Part shown: one piece after another, positions 37,367 through 46,952 of the stretch
How positions within the stretch are numbered: position 1 is the first letter of the stretch
Layout of the letters: each line of letters opens with the position of its first letter
Origin: Sphingomonas taxi
GTDB lineage: Bacteria > Pseudomonadota > Alphaproteobacteria > Sphingomonadales > Sphingomonadaceae
Direction: 5' to 3'
Assembly: GCF_000764535.1 (NCBI RefSeq)
Contig: NZ_CP009571.1
Span: 3,219,001-3,283,000, forward strand
Length of the DNA stretch: 64,000 nucleotides
Made by a program: the position numbers and the translations under genes
The notes under the pieces: model-generated
Database searches by the model: none
Seen by the model: the letters and a program-made list of their open reading frames with translations, nothing else
Told to the model about the DNA's origin: nothing

Positions 37367-38047
37367 TCAGGCGTCCGGCAGCGCCCAGTCGATCGGCGCT
37401 GCGCCATGCGCGACCAGAAACGCATTGGCCTGGCTGAACGGGCGGCTGCCGAACCAGCCCTTGTACGCCGACAAGGGCGAAGGGTGCGGCGCCGCCAGCA
37501 CGAGATGGTCGGGTCGGGTCACGAAGCCGGCCTTCTGCTGGGCATGCGCGCCCCATAGCAGGAAGACGACCGGATCGGGTTTGCCGGCGACCGCGCGGAT
37601 CACCGCATCGGTAAATCGCTCCCAGCCGCGGTTGCGGTGCGATCCGGCGCGGCCGCTCTCGACGCTCATCACCGTGTTGAGCAGCAGCACGCCCTGCCGC
37701 GCCCACGCCTCGAGAAAGCCGTGGCGTGCCGGTGCGATGCCGAGGTCGGCGTGCAATTCCTTGTAGATGTTGACGAGGCTCGGCGGCGGCCGCACGCCCG
37801 GCCGTACCGAGAAGCTCAGCCCATGCGCCTGCCCCGGCCCATGATACGGATCCTGGCCGAGGATGACGACGCGCACCCGGTCGAGCGGCGTCAGTTCGAG
37901 CGCGCGGAACCGGTCCGCCGCCGGCGGGAAGATCGCCTTGCCCGCCGCCGCCTCGGCGGCGAGGAAGGCGTCGAGCGCCGCCAGGCTGGGGCAGGCGAGC
38001 GCCTCGGCGAGCGGCGCCGCCCAGCTCGGATCGATCCGCGGCGTCAT
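37367..38047 (-). CDS. ung: Uracil-DNA glycosylase
   Basis: A 226-residue family 1 UDG that removes uracil from DNA. The catalytic water-activating motif is GQDPYHGPGQAHGLSFS. The Phe-stacking and Asn region is VFLLWGAHAQQK, and the DNA-intercalation loop is HPSPLSAYKGWFG. The length is standard. It starts 1 bp after the YjdM-like gene ends, so the two are co-transcribed. Confidence 0.97.
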   Translation of the reverse strand: MTPRIDPSWAAPLAEALACPSLAALDAFLAAEAAAGKAIFPPAADRFRALELTPLDRVRVVILGQDPYHGPGQAHGLSFSVRPGVRPPPSLVNIYKELHADLGIAPARHGFLEAWARQGVLLLNTVMSVESGRAGSHRNRGWERFTDAVIRAVAGKPDPVVFLLWGAHAQQKAGFVTRPDHLVLAAPHPSPLSAYKGWFGSRPFSQANAFLVAHGAAPIDWALPDA

Positions 38048-38048
38048 C

Positions 38049-38363
38049 CTAGCGTTTGCGGACGAATTCGGCGCGCAGGACCAGCCCCTTGATCCCGTCG
38101 AACTTGCAGTCGATCTCCTGCGCGTCGCCGGTCAGCCGGATGCTCTTGATCAGCGTGCCGCGCTTCAGCGTCTGGCCCGCGCCCTTGACGGTGAGGTCCT
38201 TGATCAGCGTCACCTGATCGCCGTCGGCGAGCAGATTGCCCACCGAATCGCGCACCTCGACCGCGCCGTCGGCCGGCGCCCCCGCCGCCGCCGCGGCATC
38301 CGCCGCGCTGATCCACTCGCCGCTCGCCTCTTCGTACACGAAGCTGTCGTCGTCGTTCTGCAT
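38049..38363 (-). CDS. YjdM/PhnA-like protein lacking the zinc ribbon
   Basis: A 104-residue protein whose C-terminal half matches the YjdM (PhnA) domain: VRDSVGNLLADGDQVTLIKDLTVKG, LKRGTLIKSIRLTGD and IDCKFDGIKGLVLRAEFVRK. Canonical YjdM begins with a four-cysteine zinc ribbon. Here the N-terminus (DDDSFVYEEASGEW) keeps the spacing-type residues but has no CxxC pairs. The function is unknown. It lies between an S41 protease gene (48-bp gap) and ung. Confidence 0.88.
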   Translation of the reverse strand: MQNDDDSFVYEEASGEWISAADAAAAAGAPADGAVEVRDSVGNLLADGDQVTLIKDLTVKGAGQTLKRGTLIKSIRLTGDAQEIDCKFDGIKGLVLRAEFVRKR

Positions 38364-38411
38364 CGCAAACCCCCTTGTCCAGGCCGACGCCCTTACAGCC
38401 TGGCGGGCGGG

Positions 38412-39896
38412 TTAGAACAGCCCCGGCACCTCGCGCCGTGCGGTCGAGATGCGCCCGCTGGTCGGCATCAGCGCCTCGCGCTCGATCGGCACCGACAGCG
38501 CCCGCGCCTCCGCCCCCGCCGCCGCAGTCAGCCTGGTGCAGCTCTTGCCCTGCAGGAAGTCGAGCGCGGAGCGCGTCGACGCCTCGCGCGGATCGCCCAT
38601 CGGATAGGCGATGTCGTCCGCGGCGCGGCAGCTCGCCTCGACCGTATCGGCGAGGCCGTTGTAATAGGCGCCCTGTCGCGCCGAATTCTGCAACGCGAAG
38701 GCGATCACGCGCAGCCGGTCGTCGCACGCCGCCTTGTCGAGCGGGATCTGGCCGACCGGCTTGCCGTAGGTGTTGGTGCCGATCAGCCCGGCATTGGCGT
38801 GGAGATACGGGATATAGGCGTTGATGACATATTCGCTCGCCGAGGCGGTGCCGCGGGTGCCGATGAACGCGATGCGGGTCGCCGCGACCGACTCCGTCTG
38901 CGGCGCGAAATAGGTCGTCTCGTTGTTCGACGCCTTCTCGGGGCGGAAGCTGGTATAGCTCATCACGTCGCCGGTCGAGCGGTTGGCGCCGAGCAGGTTG
39001 GTGAGCAATACGGCGGTCGAGAGCAGCCCGCCGCCATTGTAGCGCATATCGACGATGATGTTGGTGACCCCCGCGCTCTTGAACCGCGCGAAGGCGGTGC
39101 GCAGCGCGGCATCGGCGGTGGTGATGAAGGTGCGCAGATTGACATAGCCGTAGCGCTGGCCGCCGTCGGTGATGATCTGCGCGCCATAGCGGCTCGACAC
39201 CGGATCGAGCGTGAAGTCGCTCTTGGCCACCGCGACGGTGCGCGTGCCGCTGCCGTCCTTGACCTGGAAATAGCGCGTCGTCCCCGCCGTATCGGGGCCG
39301 AGCGCGGTGTTGAGCGCAGCGCCGGTGCCGTCGCTCTGGAACAGGCTGGCGACCGTCTGCAGGTTGCTCGCGCTGGTGCCGATCGCGAGGATCTCGGCAC
39401 CGCGATCGACGTTCGCGGCGAGGCCCGGCGCGCCCTCGAACGCCTCGGTGACGTAGAGATGCCCGTCGGCGGTCAGCCCGAAGCGCCAGCCGAAGCCCGC
39501 GGTCGATCCGGAGGAATAATATGCATTCTCCTCCTTGATCGAGGTGAGATAGGTGAAGTGGCGGTCCTTGTTCTGCGCCCGGGCGGTCGCGGTCAGCGCA
39601 TCCAGATAGGTATCGACGCTGGCATAAGGCGTCGGGTCGAGGCTGGCGGGCAAGGTGTCGTAGAACAGATACCATTCGCGCATCTGCGCCGCGACCCAGT
39701 CCTGCCGGTCGCGCAGCGAGCAGCCGGCGACCGCGGTCGGGGTGGGCGTCGGCGCGGGCGTGCCGGTCGTCGGGGTGTTGCCAGTGCCGTTGCCGGCGGT
39801 CAGGGACGACCCGCCGCCGCCGCCGCAGCCGGCCAGCATCGCGGTCATCGCCAGCAGTGTTACCGAACGCCGTATCGTCACCGATTGTCTCCCCAC
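38412..39896 (-). CDS. S41 family C-terminal processing protease, lipoprotein
   Basis: A 494-residue periplasmic serine protease. The N-terminus has a lipobox (MLAGC) followed by a Gly run and a PT-rich linker. The PDZ-like middle leads to the S41 domain with IIVDMRYNGGG, GTRGTASASEYVINA (nucleophile Ser in the ASASE motif) and TYGKPVGQI (catalytic Lys). It probably degrades or processes envelope proteins. It heads a possible operon with the YjdM-like gene and ung. Confidence 0.93.
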   Translation of the reverse strand: MGRQSVTIRRSVTLLAMTAMLAGCGGGGGSSLTAGNGTGNTPTTGTPAPTPTPTAVAGCSLRDRQDWVAAQMREWYLFYDTLPASLDPTPYASVDTYLDALTATARAQNKDRHFTYLTSIKEENAYYSSGSTAGFGWRFGLTADGHLYVTEAFEGAPGLAANVDRGAEILAIGTSASNLQTVASLFQSDGTGAALNTALGPDTAGTTRYFQVKDGSGTRTVAVAKSDFTLDPVSSRYGAQIITDGGQRYGYVNLRTFITTADAALRTAFARFKSAGVTNIIVDMRYNGGGLLSTAVLLTNLLGANRSTGDVMSYTSFRPEKASNNETTYFAPQTESVAATRIAFIGTRGTASASEYVINAYIPYLHANAGLIGTNTYGKPVGQIPLDKAACDDRLRVIAFALQNSARQGAYYNGLADTVEASCRAADDIAYPMGDPREASTRSALDFLQGKSCTRLTAAAGAEARALSVPIEREALMPTSGRISTARREVPGLF

Positions 39897-40047
39897 CCGA
39901 TCCGCGCAAGTCTAGGCCCGCGCAGGAGCGCCGGCAATCGCGATCGCAGCCGCAAGCGGATTGATCCGGATCAGTGCCGGCCGACGCAACCGTGCCGCCG
40001 TCCGGCTCGTTGCACCCCCCGACACCACAGCATGACGGAGAACGACC

Positions 40048-40563
40048 ATGGGCCTGTTCAGCAAGGACATCGCGACCTTCGAGGATCTCTACGTCCACCA
40101 GCTCGAGGACATCTATTACGCCGAGCAGCAGATCACCAAGGCGCTGCCCAAGATGATCGAGAAGGCGACCGACGTGCAATTGCGCCAGGGCTTCGAACAG
40201 CATCTGCGCGAGACCGAAGGGCAGATCGAGCGCCTGCGCCGCGTCTTCGAGATCGAGGGCCGCCAGCCCAAGGGCGCGACCTGCCCGGCGATCGACGGCA
40301 TCATCAAGGAAGCCAATGAGGTCGCCGGCGAGGTGAGCGACAAGGCGGTGCTCGACGCCGCGCTGACCGCCGCGGCGCAGGCGGTCGAACATTATGAGAT
40401 CAGCCGCTACGGCACGCTGGTCACCTGGGCGAAGCAGCTCGGCCGCACCGAGAGCGCCGCGCTGTACCAGCAGACGCTCGACGAGGAAAAGGCGACCGAC
40501 GAGAAGCTCACGCAACTGGCGACGAGCAAGCTCAACGCGCGGGCCGAGGCGGTCGAGGCGTAA
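40048..40563 (+). CDS. YciF/YciE family ferritin-like stress protein (DUF892)
   Basis: A 171-residue cytosolic four-helix protein. The family motif FEDLYVHQLEDIYYAEQQI at the N-terminus, FEQHLRETEGQIERL and AAAQAVEHYEISRYGTL supply the Glu/His residues of a possible dinuclear metal site. Such proteins accumulate under osmotic and general stress in other bacteria. It is unrelated in sequence to the four exported ferritin-like proteins at 29-34 kb. It is monocistronic. Confidence 0.93.
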   Translation: MGLFSKDIATFEDLYVHQLEDIYYAEQQITKALPKMIEKATDVQLRQGFEQHLRETEGQIERLRRVFEIEGRQPKGATCPAIDGIIKEANEVAGEVSDKAVLDAALTAAAQAVEHYEISRYGTLVTWAKQLGRTESAALYQQTLDEEKATDEKLTQLATSKLNARAEAVEA

Positions 40564-40620
40564 GGCGACAGGACACCCGACCACCGTCCCCCGGACGTGG
40601 TCGGGACCCGCGTGAACCAT

Positions 40621-40712
40621 CAGTGCTCCTGCGAACGCAGGAGCCCAGGGTTCCGGGCGCCGGCCATCGTTGTTCTGCTTGGCCCTGGGTTCCTGCTTTC
40701 GCAGGAACACTG
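40621..40712. repeat. About 93-bp hairpin-ended element, copy B1
   Basis: It begins CAGTGCTCCTGCGAA and ends with its near-complement TTTCGCAGGAACACTG. Each end is itself a small hairpin (CTCCTGC-GAA-CGCAGGAG). The core carries TTGTTCTGCTTGGCCCTGG, shared with copies B2-B4. It lies between the convergent YciF-like and pepN genes, in a 273-bp gap with no gene. Confidence 0.88.
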
Positions 40713-40836
40713 CAAGGCTCGGTCGGCGGAGCCGACGTTCCCCGATGTTTCGACTCATTCCGCCGGCTAGCGCGCAGCGGAATGGCCCGAAACCCGGCCG
40801 CACCCCGCGGCGCAGAGCGACGCGGGGCTGGCCGAA

Positions 40837-43446
40837 TTACCCCAGGCTCTTCGACGCCTGTTCGAACACGTCCTTCGACAGGCCCGGCGTCGCGACGATC
40901 CGCTCCAGCGCGCCGCGCATCAGCGCGGCCCGATCCGAATCGAAACGCCGCCACCGTGCCAGCGGCGGCAGCAGCTTCGCCGCGGTCTGCGGATTGAGCT
41001 TGTCGAGCGCGATGAGCTGGTCGGCGAGGAAGCGATAGCCCGAACCGTCCGCCGCGTTGAACGCCCGCTGGTTCGCCCCGAACGCACCGACCAGCGCGCG
41101 GGCGCGATTGGGATTGGCGAGGGTGAAATCGGGATGCCGGGCGAGGTCGGCGACCAGCCGCCCGGTGTCGTCGCGTGACGACAGCGCCTGCGTTTGGAAC
41201 CATTTGTCGATCACCAGCGAGTTGCCGGCATAGCGATGGTAGAAGATGTCGAGCGCCGCCTCGCGCTCGTCCGAATAGCCGTTGGCGAGCGTGCCGAGCG
41301 CACCCTGCCGGTCGGTCATATTGTCGGCACGCTCGAACTGGCGGAAGGCGATCGTCGCGGCGTCATCGGCGCCGCTCGCCGCGATATAGCCGAGCGCGAC
41401 GCTGCGCAGCCGGCGATGGCCCTTCGCCGCCGGGCTGTAGACATAGGGACCGTCCGGCGCACGCTCATAGGCGTCGCGCCACCGGTCGGCGAGGCGCAGC
41501 CCGAGCGCCCGGCGCAGCCCTTCGCGCGCGCGGAAGATCGCCTCGGGATCGACCATCGCGAGCTGGTCGCCGATGAACCCCTCCGACGGCAGCAGCACCG
41601 CCTCGGCGACGAACGCCGGATCGAGCGTGCGGTCGTCGAGCGTGTTGGCGACCGCGGTGATCACCGCGTCATTGTCGGGCCGCCCCTCGATCGTCGTCGC
41701 CACCAAAGTGTCGAGCATCAATTGCTGCATCGCCTCGTAGCGCGCGAAGGGATCGTCGTCGTGCGCGCTGAGGAAGGCGAGGTCGGCGGCCGACCGGTCG
41801 CTCTCGATGATCACCGGTGCCGAGAAGCCGCGGTTGACCGACAGCACCGGCCGTTCGGTGATGCCGTCGAACACGATCGTGCTCGCCGCCTCGTCGAGCA
41901 GCACCAGTTGCTCGTCGCCGAGCGCGCGGCCGGTCTCCGCCCCGAACACGCGGATGCGCAGCGGCAGCACCATCGGCTGCTTGTCGGGCTGGCCCGGCGT
42001 CGCCGGCACGTGCTGCGCGAGGCGCAAGGTCGCGCGCCCGTCGCCGGCCTGATGCGACAGGCTGGCGGCGACGCGCGGCGTGCCCGCCTGGCTGTACCAC
42101 AAGCGGAACTGGGTCAGGTCGCGGCCGCTCGCCTCCTCCATGCAGGCGACGAAATCCTCGCAGGTCGCGGCGGTGCCGTCGAAGCGGGTGAAATAGAGGT
42201 CGGTGGCGGCACGGAACGCCTGCGGGCCGAGGATCGTCGCCATCATGCGGATCAGCTCGGCGCCCTTGTTGTAGATCGTTGCCGTATAGAAATTGCCGAT
42301 CTCGATATAGCTCTCGGGGCGCACCGGATGCGCGAGCGGACCGGCATCCTCGGGGAATTGCGCGGCGCGCAGGCCGCGCACGTCCTCGATCCGCTTGACC
42401 GCCGCCGAGCCCTGATCCGCGGAAAAGCCCTGGTCGCGATAGACGGTGAAGCCTTCCTTGAGGCTGAGCTGGAACCAGTCGCGGCAGGTGATGCGATTGC
42501 CCGACCAATTGTGGAAATATTCGTGTGCCACCACCGCCGCGATCGCGTCGTAATCGTAATCGGTGGCGGTGTCGGGATCGGCGAGGATGTAGCGGCTGTT
42601 GAAGATGTTCAGCCCCTTGTTCTCCATCGCGCCGAAGTTGAAATCGTCGACCGCGACGATGTTGAACACGTCGAGGTCGTATTCGCGGCCGTAGACGCGC
42701 TCGTCCCACGCCATCGCCAGCTCGAGCGCGTGGAGCGCATGCCGCGTCTTCTCGACGTCGCCGGCGCGCACCCAGATGCCGAGGTCGACGCCGCGGCCCG
42801 ATTGCGTGGTGAACTGGCCGCGGTTGACCGCGAGATCGCCGGCGACCAGCGCGAACAGATAGGAGGGCTTGGGGAAGGGGTCGTTCCATTCCGCCCAATG
42901 CCGGCCGTCGTCGAGCGTGCCCGCCGCGACCGGATCGCCATTGGCGAGCAGCACCGGATAGCGCGCCGCATCGGCGACCATCCGTACCGCATAGCGGCTC
43001 AGTACGTCGGGCCGGTCGGGGAAATAGGTGATGCGGCGGAAGCCCTCCGCCTCGCATTGCGTGCACAGGATGCCGCCGCTGGCATAGAGGCCCATCAGCT
43101 GCGTGTTGCGCTCGGGTGCGATCTCCACCTCGGTCTCGATCGTATGCGCGTCGCCGGCGAGCGGGACGACGAGCTGCTCGCCCTCGATCCGCCAATCGTC
43201 GATAGCGACGCCGTCGACGCGCACCGCGAGCGGGCGCTGGCCGGCGCCGTCGAGCCGCAGCGGATCGCCGCTGGCGTCGTTGCGCGTCACCGACAGCGTC
43301 GCGGTGACCCGCGTCGCGGCGGGATCGAGGTCGAACACCAGCCGCGTCTCCGGCACCAGCCAGGCGGGCGGGCGATAATCGTGGCGGCTGATCGCACCGG
43401 TCGCGGCGGGAGCGGGCTGGGCGATGGCGTTGAGGGCGTCGAGCAT
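40837..43446 (-). CDS. pepN: Aminopeptidase N (M1 family)
   Basis: An 869-residue zinc aminopeptidase that trims N-terminal residues from peptides in the cytoplasm. The exopeptidase motif is GAMEN (272-276). The zinc site is HEYFH (308-312) with the third ligand Glu331 in SLKEGF. The length and the C-terminal helical domain fit bacterial PepN. It is divergent from the M28 peptidase gene, separated by 115 bp. Confidence 0.97.
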   Translation of the reverse strand: MLDALNAIAQPAPAATGAISRHDYRPPAWLVPETRLVFDLDPAATRVTATLSVTRNDASGDPLRLDGAGQRPLAVRVDGVAIDDWRIEGEQLVVPLAGDAHTIETEVEIAPERNTQLMGLYASGGILCTQCEAEGFRRITYFPDRPDVLSRYAVRMVADAARYPVLLANGDPVAAGTLDDGRHWAEWNDPFPKPSYLFALVAGDLAVNRGQFTTQSGRGVDLGIWVRAGDVEKTRHALHALELAMAWDERVYGREYDLDVFNIVAVDDFNFGAMENKGLNIFNSRYILADPDTATDYDYDAIAAVVAHEYFHNWSGNRITCRDWFQLSLKEGFTVYRDQGFSADQGSAAVKRIEDVRGLRAAQFPEDAGPLAHPVRPESYIEIGNFYTATIYNKGAELIRMMATILGPQAFRAATDLYFTRFDGTAATCEDFVACMEEASGRDLTQFRLWYSQAGTPRVAASLSHQAGDGRATLRLAQHVPATPGQPDKQPMVLPLRIRVFGAETGRALGDEQLVLLDEAASTIVFDGITERPVLSVNRGFSAPVIIESDRSAADLAFLSAHDDDPFARYEAMQQLMLDTLVATTIEGRPDNDAVITAVANTLDDRTLDPAFVAEAVLLPSEGFIGDQLAMVDPEAIFRAREGLRRALGLRLADRWRDAYERAPDGPYVYSPAAKGHRRLRSVALGYIAASGADDAATIAFRQFERADNMTDRQGALGTLANGYSDEREAALDIFYHRYAGNSLVIDKWFQTQALSSRDDTGRLVADLARHPDFTLANPNRARALVGAFGANQRAFNAADGSGYRFLADQLIALDKLNPQTAAKLLPPLARWRRFDSDRAALMRGALERIVATPGLSKDVFEQASKSLG

Positions 43447-43561
43447 CCACCCTTTATAAGAACGCCGACGCCCGCTGCCAGTTATTCCTCCGGCCGGGAT
43501 CAGCCTTGTGCTGGACCGAGGCGCTGATACGCTGTCCCGTCACCCACGTCAGGACCCCTGC

Positions 43562-45232
43562 ATGATCCGTACTCTTGGCGCGCTCGCCGCGCTGACCCTC
43601 GCCGCGTCCGCACCGGCGCAGACCTCTACGCCCGCCACGCAGGCCAACACGGCCGCCGCGCAGGCCAATGCGCTGCTCAACCGAGCGCTGCCCGCCGATC
43701 AGGCGGCGATGAAGGCGCACGTCCTGTTCCTCGCCTCGGATGCGATGAAGGGGCGCGAGGCGGGCAGCCCCGAATTCGATATCGCCGCGCAATATGTCGC
43801 GGCGCAATTCTATGCCGCCGGCCTGCGCCCCGCCGGCGATGCGGGCAGCTATTTGCAGACGGTGCCGCTCGTCGTCTACAAGGCGGCGGACGAGGGGGCG
43901 ATGGCGTGGACCGCATCCGGCGGCAAAGCGCAGCCTTTGATCTTCGGCACGGACTATATCCCCGCCGCCAATCCGGCGCGTGCCGAGACGCAGGTGACTG
44001 CGCCCGTCGTCTTCGCCGGTCGCGGCATCGTCGCGCCGCAATATGGCGTCGACGATTATGCCGGCATCGATGCGCGCGGCCGGATCGTCGCGATCTTCGC
44101 CGGCGCGCCGGGCACGTTCGCGGGCGAGGAACGCGCCTATTTCGCCGCCGCCGCGACCAAAGCGCAGATCGCCGCGGCGCATGGCGCGATCGGCATCGTC
44201 ATGCTCGAATCGCCGCGCCCCGCCGCGCGCCAGCGGCCGTTCTCGGCGAGCGGCTACGCCAATCCACGCACCACCTGGGCGATGCCGGCGGGCACCGGCA
44301 CCAGCCCCGCACCGACCACGCCGGTGCTCGGCACGCTCAGCCAGGCCGGCGCGACGAAGCTCTTCGGCAGCGCTGCGTGGAGCAAAATCGCCGCGCAGGC
44401 CAAAGCGGACAAACCCGCTTACACGCCGCTGTCGCTGTCCGGCACGCTGTCGGCGACGACGCACACCGCCTTCACCCCGGGCGCGAGCAGCAACGTCGTC
44501 GGCGTCGTGCCCGGCGCCGATCCGTTGCTCGCGAAGGAGGTGGTGATCCTCTCGGCACATCTCGACCATATCGGCGTCAGCGCGGGCGGGGAGGGCGACC
44601 GGATCAACAACGGTGCGCTCGACAATGCGATCGGCATCGCCAGCCTGATCGAGGAAGCCAGACGCTTCACCGCCAGCGGCAAGCCGCCGCGCCGCACCGT
44701 GATGTTCCTCGCGGTGACCGGCGAGGAGAAGGGGCTGATCGGGTCGAGCTATTTCGTCGATCACCCGACCGTGCCGCTCGCCGACATCGTCGCCGACGTC
44801 AATCTCGACATGCCGGTGCTGCTCTACCGGTTCGAGGACATGATCGCCTTCGGCGCGCAGCGCTCGACGCTCGGCCCGATCGTGGCGCGGGCGGTGGGCG
44901 CGGTCGGCGTCGGCCTGTCGCCCGATCCGATGCCCGAACAGGGCTTCTTCACCCGCTCGGACCATTTCAACTTCGTCCGCAAGGGCATCCCCTCGGTCTT
45001 CCTGTGGCCGGGGATCAAGGGCGCGGGCAAGGCGCCGTTCGAGGATTTCCTCGCCAACCGCTACCACCGCCCCGGCGACGACCTGACCCAGCCGATCCTG
45101 TGGGACCAGGGCGTGCGCTTCGTGTCGACCAATTACGCGATCGCCCGCGAGATCGCCGACGGCGACGCGCGGCCGGTCTGGAACAAGGGCGATTATTTCG
45201 GCACCACCTACAAGGGGCCGATGGCACGGTAG
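43562..45232 (+). CDS. Exported M28 family metallopeptidase with PA domain
   Basis: A 556-residue secreted aminopeptidase-like enzyme. The signal peptide ends near ASAPAQ. A protease-associated insert lies around residues 130-280. The M28 zinc ligands appear in order: AHLDHIG, NGALDNAIG (bridging Asp), GEEKGLIGS (Glu-Glu), an Asp in VADVNLDMP, and a His late in the domain. It probably digests peptides outside the cytoplasm. ATG 43562 starts the signal peptide; the 18-residue upstream extension is rejected. Confidence 0.93.
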   Translation: MIRTLGALAALTLAASAPAQTSTPATQANTAAAQANALLNRALPADQAAMKAHVLFLASDAMKGREAGSPEFDIAAQYVAAQFYAAGLRPAGDAGSYLQTVPLVVYKAADEGAMAWTASGGKAQPLIFGTDYIPAANPARAETQVTAPVVFAGRGIVAPQYGVDDYAGIDARGRIVAIFAGAPGTFAGEERAYFAAAATKAQIAAAHGAIGIVMLESPRPAARQRPFSASGYANPRTTWAMPAGTGTSPAPTTPVLGTLSQAGATKLFGSAAWSKIAAQAKADKPAYTPLSLSGTLSATTHTAFTPGASSNVVGVVPGADPLLAKEVVILSAHLDHIGVSAGGEGDRINNGALDNAIGIASLIEEARRFTASGKPPRRTVMFLAVTGEEKGLIGSSYFVDHPTVPLADIVADVNLDMPVLLYRFEDMIAFGAQRSTLGPIVARAVGAVGVGLSPDPMPEQGFFTRSDHFNFVRKGIPSVFLWPGIKGAGKAPFEDFLANRYHRPGDDLTQPILWDQGVRFVSTNYAIAREIADGDARPVWNKGDYFGTTYKGPMAR

Positions 45233-45306
45233 GGTCCGAACCCGCCGAAGGACGGCTTTCGGCAAACGGGGCTTCGCCAAGCCCGGCCCGAGCGATAGGA
45301 TAGGCC

Positions 45307-46125
45307 ATGCTCCTGATCTTCGGCCTCGGTTACACCGCCGCGCGCATCGCCGCCGCCTGGCCCGGCGCGACGCTGGGCACGACGCGCGACGGCCGCGACG
45401 GCAGTCTGCGCTTCGCCGACGCGGCGGCGGTGCGGCCGGCGATCGCCGCGGCGACGCACATCCTGTCCTCGGTGCCGCCGGAGGGCGAGGACGATCCGGT
45501 GCTCGCCCGCTACGGCGACGCGCTCGACGGCCGCCGGCTCTTCTATCTCTCCTCGACCGGCGTCTACGGCGACGCCGCCGGCGCCTGGGTCGACGAGAGC
45601 GCGCCGACCGGCTCCCGCCGCCGCGCCGCCCGCGCCGCCGCCGACGCCGCATGGCTGGCCCGCGGCGCGCGCGTCTTCCGCCTGCCCGGCATCTACGGTC
45701 CCGGCCGCTCGCCGCTCGACCGCGTCGCCGCGGGCAAGGCGCATCGCATCGGCCTGCCCGATCAGCTGTTCAGCCGCGTCCATGTCGACGATATCGTCGG
45801 CGGCGTGCTCGCCGCGCGCGACGCCCCCGCCGGCGCGTACAATCTCGCCGACGACCGGCCCTGTTCGCAGGACGAGGTCGTCGCCTTCGCCGCGCATCTG
45901 CTCGGCCTGCCGCCGCCGCCGGTGGTGGCGCTGGAGACGCTGAGCCCGATGGCGCGCGGCTTCTATGCCGAGAACCGCCGCGTCGCCAACGGCAAGGCGA
46001 AGCGCCTCCTCGGCTGGCGTCCCGCCTATCGCGATTACCGGTTCGGCCTGCGCGCCCTTAACGCGATGACCAGCCCGACTCCGGTCAGCGCCGCCCCCGC
46101 CGTGGCGAGCGGCGACCAGCGATAA
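45307..46125 (+). CDS. NAD-dependent epimerase/dehydratase-like protein (YeeZ-type)
   Basis: A 272-residue extended-SDR protein. The N-terminal dinucleotide motif is FGLGYTAARIA (GxGxxA form). YLSSTGVYGD holds the Ser-Thr and Tyr, with VFRLPGIYGPGRS and FSRVHVDDIVGG following, as in YeeZ-like nucleoside-sugar enzymes. The substrate is unknown. The last about 20 residues (SPTPVSAAPAVASGDQR) lie antisense to the EamA gene, with which it overlaps by 91 bp at the 3' ends. Confidence 0.9.
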   Translation: MLLIFGLGYTAARIAAAWPGATLGTTRDGRDGSLRFADAAAVRPAIAAATHILSSVPPEGEDDPVLARYGDALDGRRLFYLSSTGVYGDAAGAWVDESAPTGSRRRAARAAADAAWLARGARVFRLPGIYGPGRSPLDRVAAGKAHRIGLPDQLFSRVHVDDIVGGVLAARDAPAGAYNLADDRPCSQDEVVAFAAHLLGLPPPPVVALETLSPMARGFYAENRRVANGKAKRLLGWRPAYRDYRFGLRALNAMTSPTPVSAAPAVASGDQR

Positions 46126-46952
46126 CCCTCGAACAGCGTCGACAGCAGCATCGCGATCACCGGCACGATGACGCTCGAATAGGCCGCCTTGGCCGGCCCG
46201 ATCACGCGCAGCACCCGGTAATAGAGCGGGAAGGCGACCGCCGAGCCGAACAGCCCGAGATAGACGATCCCCGCCCAGTAAGCGGCGCGCGTCTCGATCA
46301 CCGGCGGCCCGGTCAGCCACCAGGCGACCAGCCCGTCGACGCCCGCGCCGATCAGCATCGACACCGCCAGCGTCGCCATCATCGGATAGCGTTTCGCGGT
46401 CGGCGTCGCCTGCAGCACGTTCGCCATCGACGCGGCGAGGATCGCCACACCGGTGAAGCCGATCCCGGCGAGTGTCGCCGCAGTCCCCGCCGGGCCGCTG
46501 CGCGCCTCGTGCAGGAACAGCAAGGCGATCCCCGCCATCGCCACCGCCGATCCCGCGATCAGCTGCCCGCCCATCCGCTGGCCGAGCAGGAGGCGCGCGA
46601 ACAGCGCATTGGGCACCAGCAGGATCGCGAACACCACCGCGACGAGGCCGGAGGTGATGTGATGTTCGGCGCGATAGACGAAGTTGAAGTTGAGGCAGAA
46701 TTGCAGCACGCCGACCGCCGCGGCGAACGCCCAGCCGCGGCCGTCGAGCGCGAACCGCTCGCCCTTGACCCGGGCGACGATCGTCATCGCGATGCCCGCG
46801 ACGAGGAAGCGATAGGTCACCGACCAGCTCGGCGGCACCACGCCCAACTGGTCGCGGATCACCAGCCAGGTCGATCCCCAGATCAGCGTCACCAGCGCGA
46901 ACGGGACGAGGATCGCCGCCCGCGTCGACCGGGGTGCGGCGGCCTCGCTCAC
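46035..46952 (-). CDS. EamA (DMT superfamily) transporter
   Basis: A 305-residue inner-membrane protein with about ten transmembrane segments in two EamA repeats. The first repeat begins LVTLIWGSTWLVIRDQLG; the second carries GLFGSAVAFPLYYRVLRVIGPAKAAYSSVIVPV, a family hallmark. It probably exports amino acids or metabolites. GTG 46952 overlaps the threonine aldolase stop by 4 bp, so the two are an operon. The aldolase neighbour suggests an amino-acid substrate, which is inference. Confidence 0.93.
   Translation of the reverse strand: MSEAAAPRSTRAAILVPFALVTLIWGSTWLVIRDQLGVVPPSWSVTYRFLVAGIAMTIVARVKGERFALDGRGWAFAAAVGVLQFCLNFNFVYRAEHHITSGLVAVVFAILLVPNALFARLLLGQRMGGQLIAGSAVAMAGIALLFLHEARSGPAGTAATLAGIGFTGVAILAASMANVLQATPTAKRYPMMATLAVSMLIGAGVDGLVAWWLTGPPVIETRAAYWAGIVYLGLFGSAVAFPLYYRVLRVIGPAKAAYSSVIVPVIAMLLSTLFEGYRWSPLATAGAALTGVGLVIALRARRPNR

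Noticed and set aside
37863..40319. Open frame of 818 codons on the plus strand over ung, the YjdM-like gene and the S41 protease gene
   Set aside because: It crosses three real genes in antisense, lacks a domain, and reads as low-complexity Arg/Ala sequence.
41194..43527. Open frame of 777 codons on the plus strand opposite pepN
   Set aside because: It is the mirror of a well-conserved M1 aminopeptidase and shows only shadow composition.
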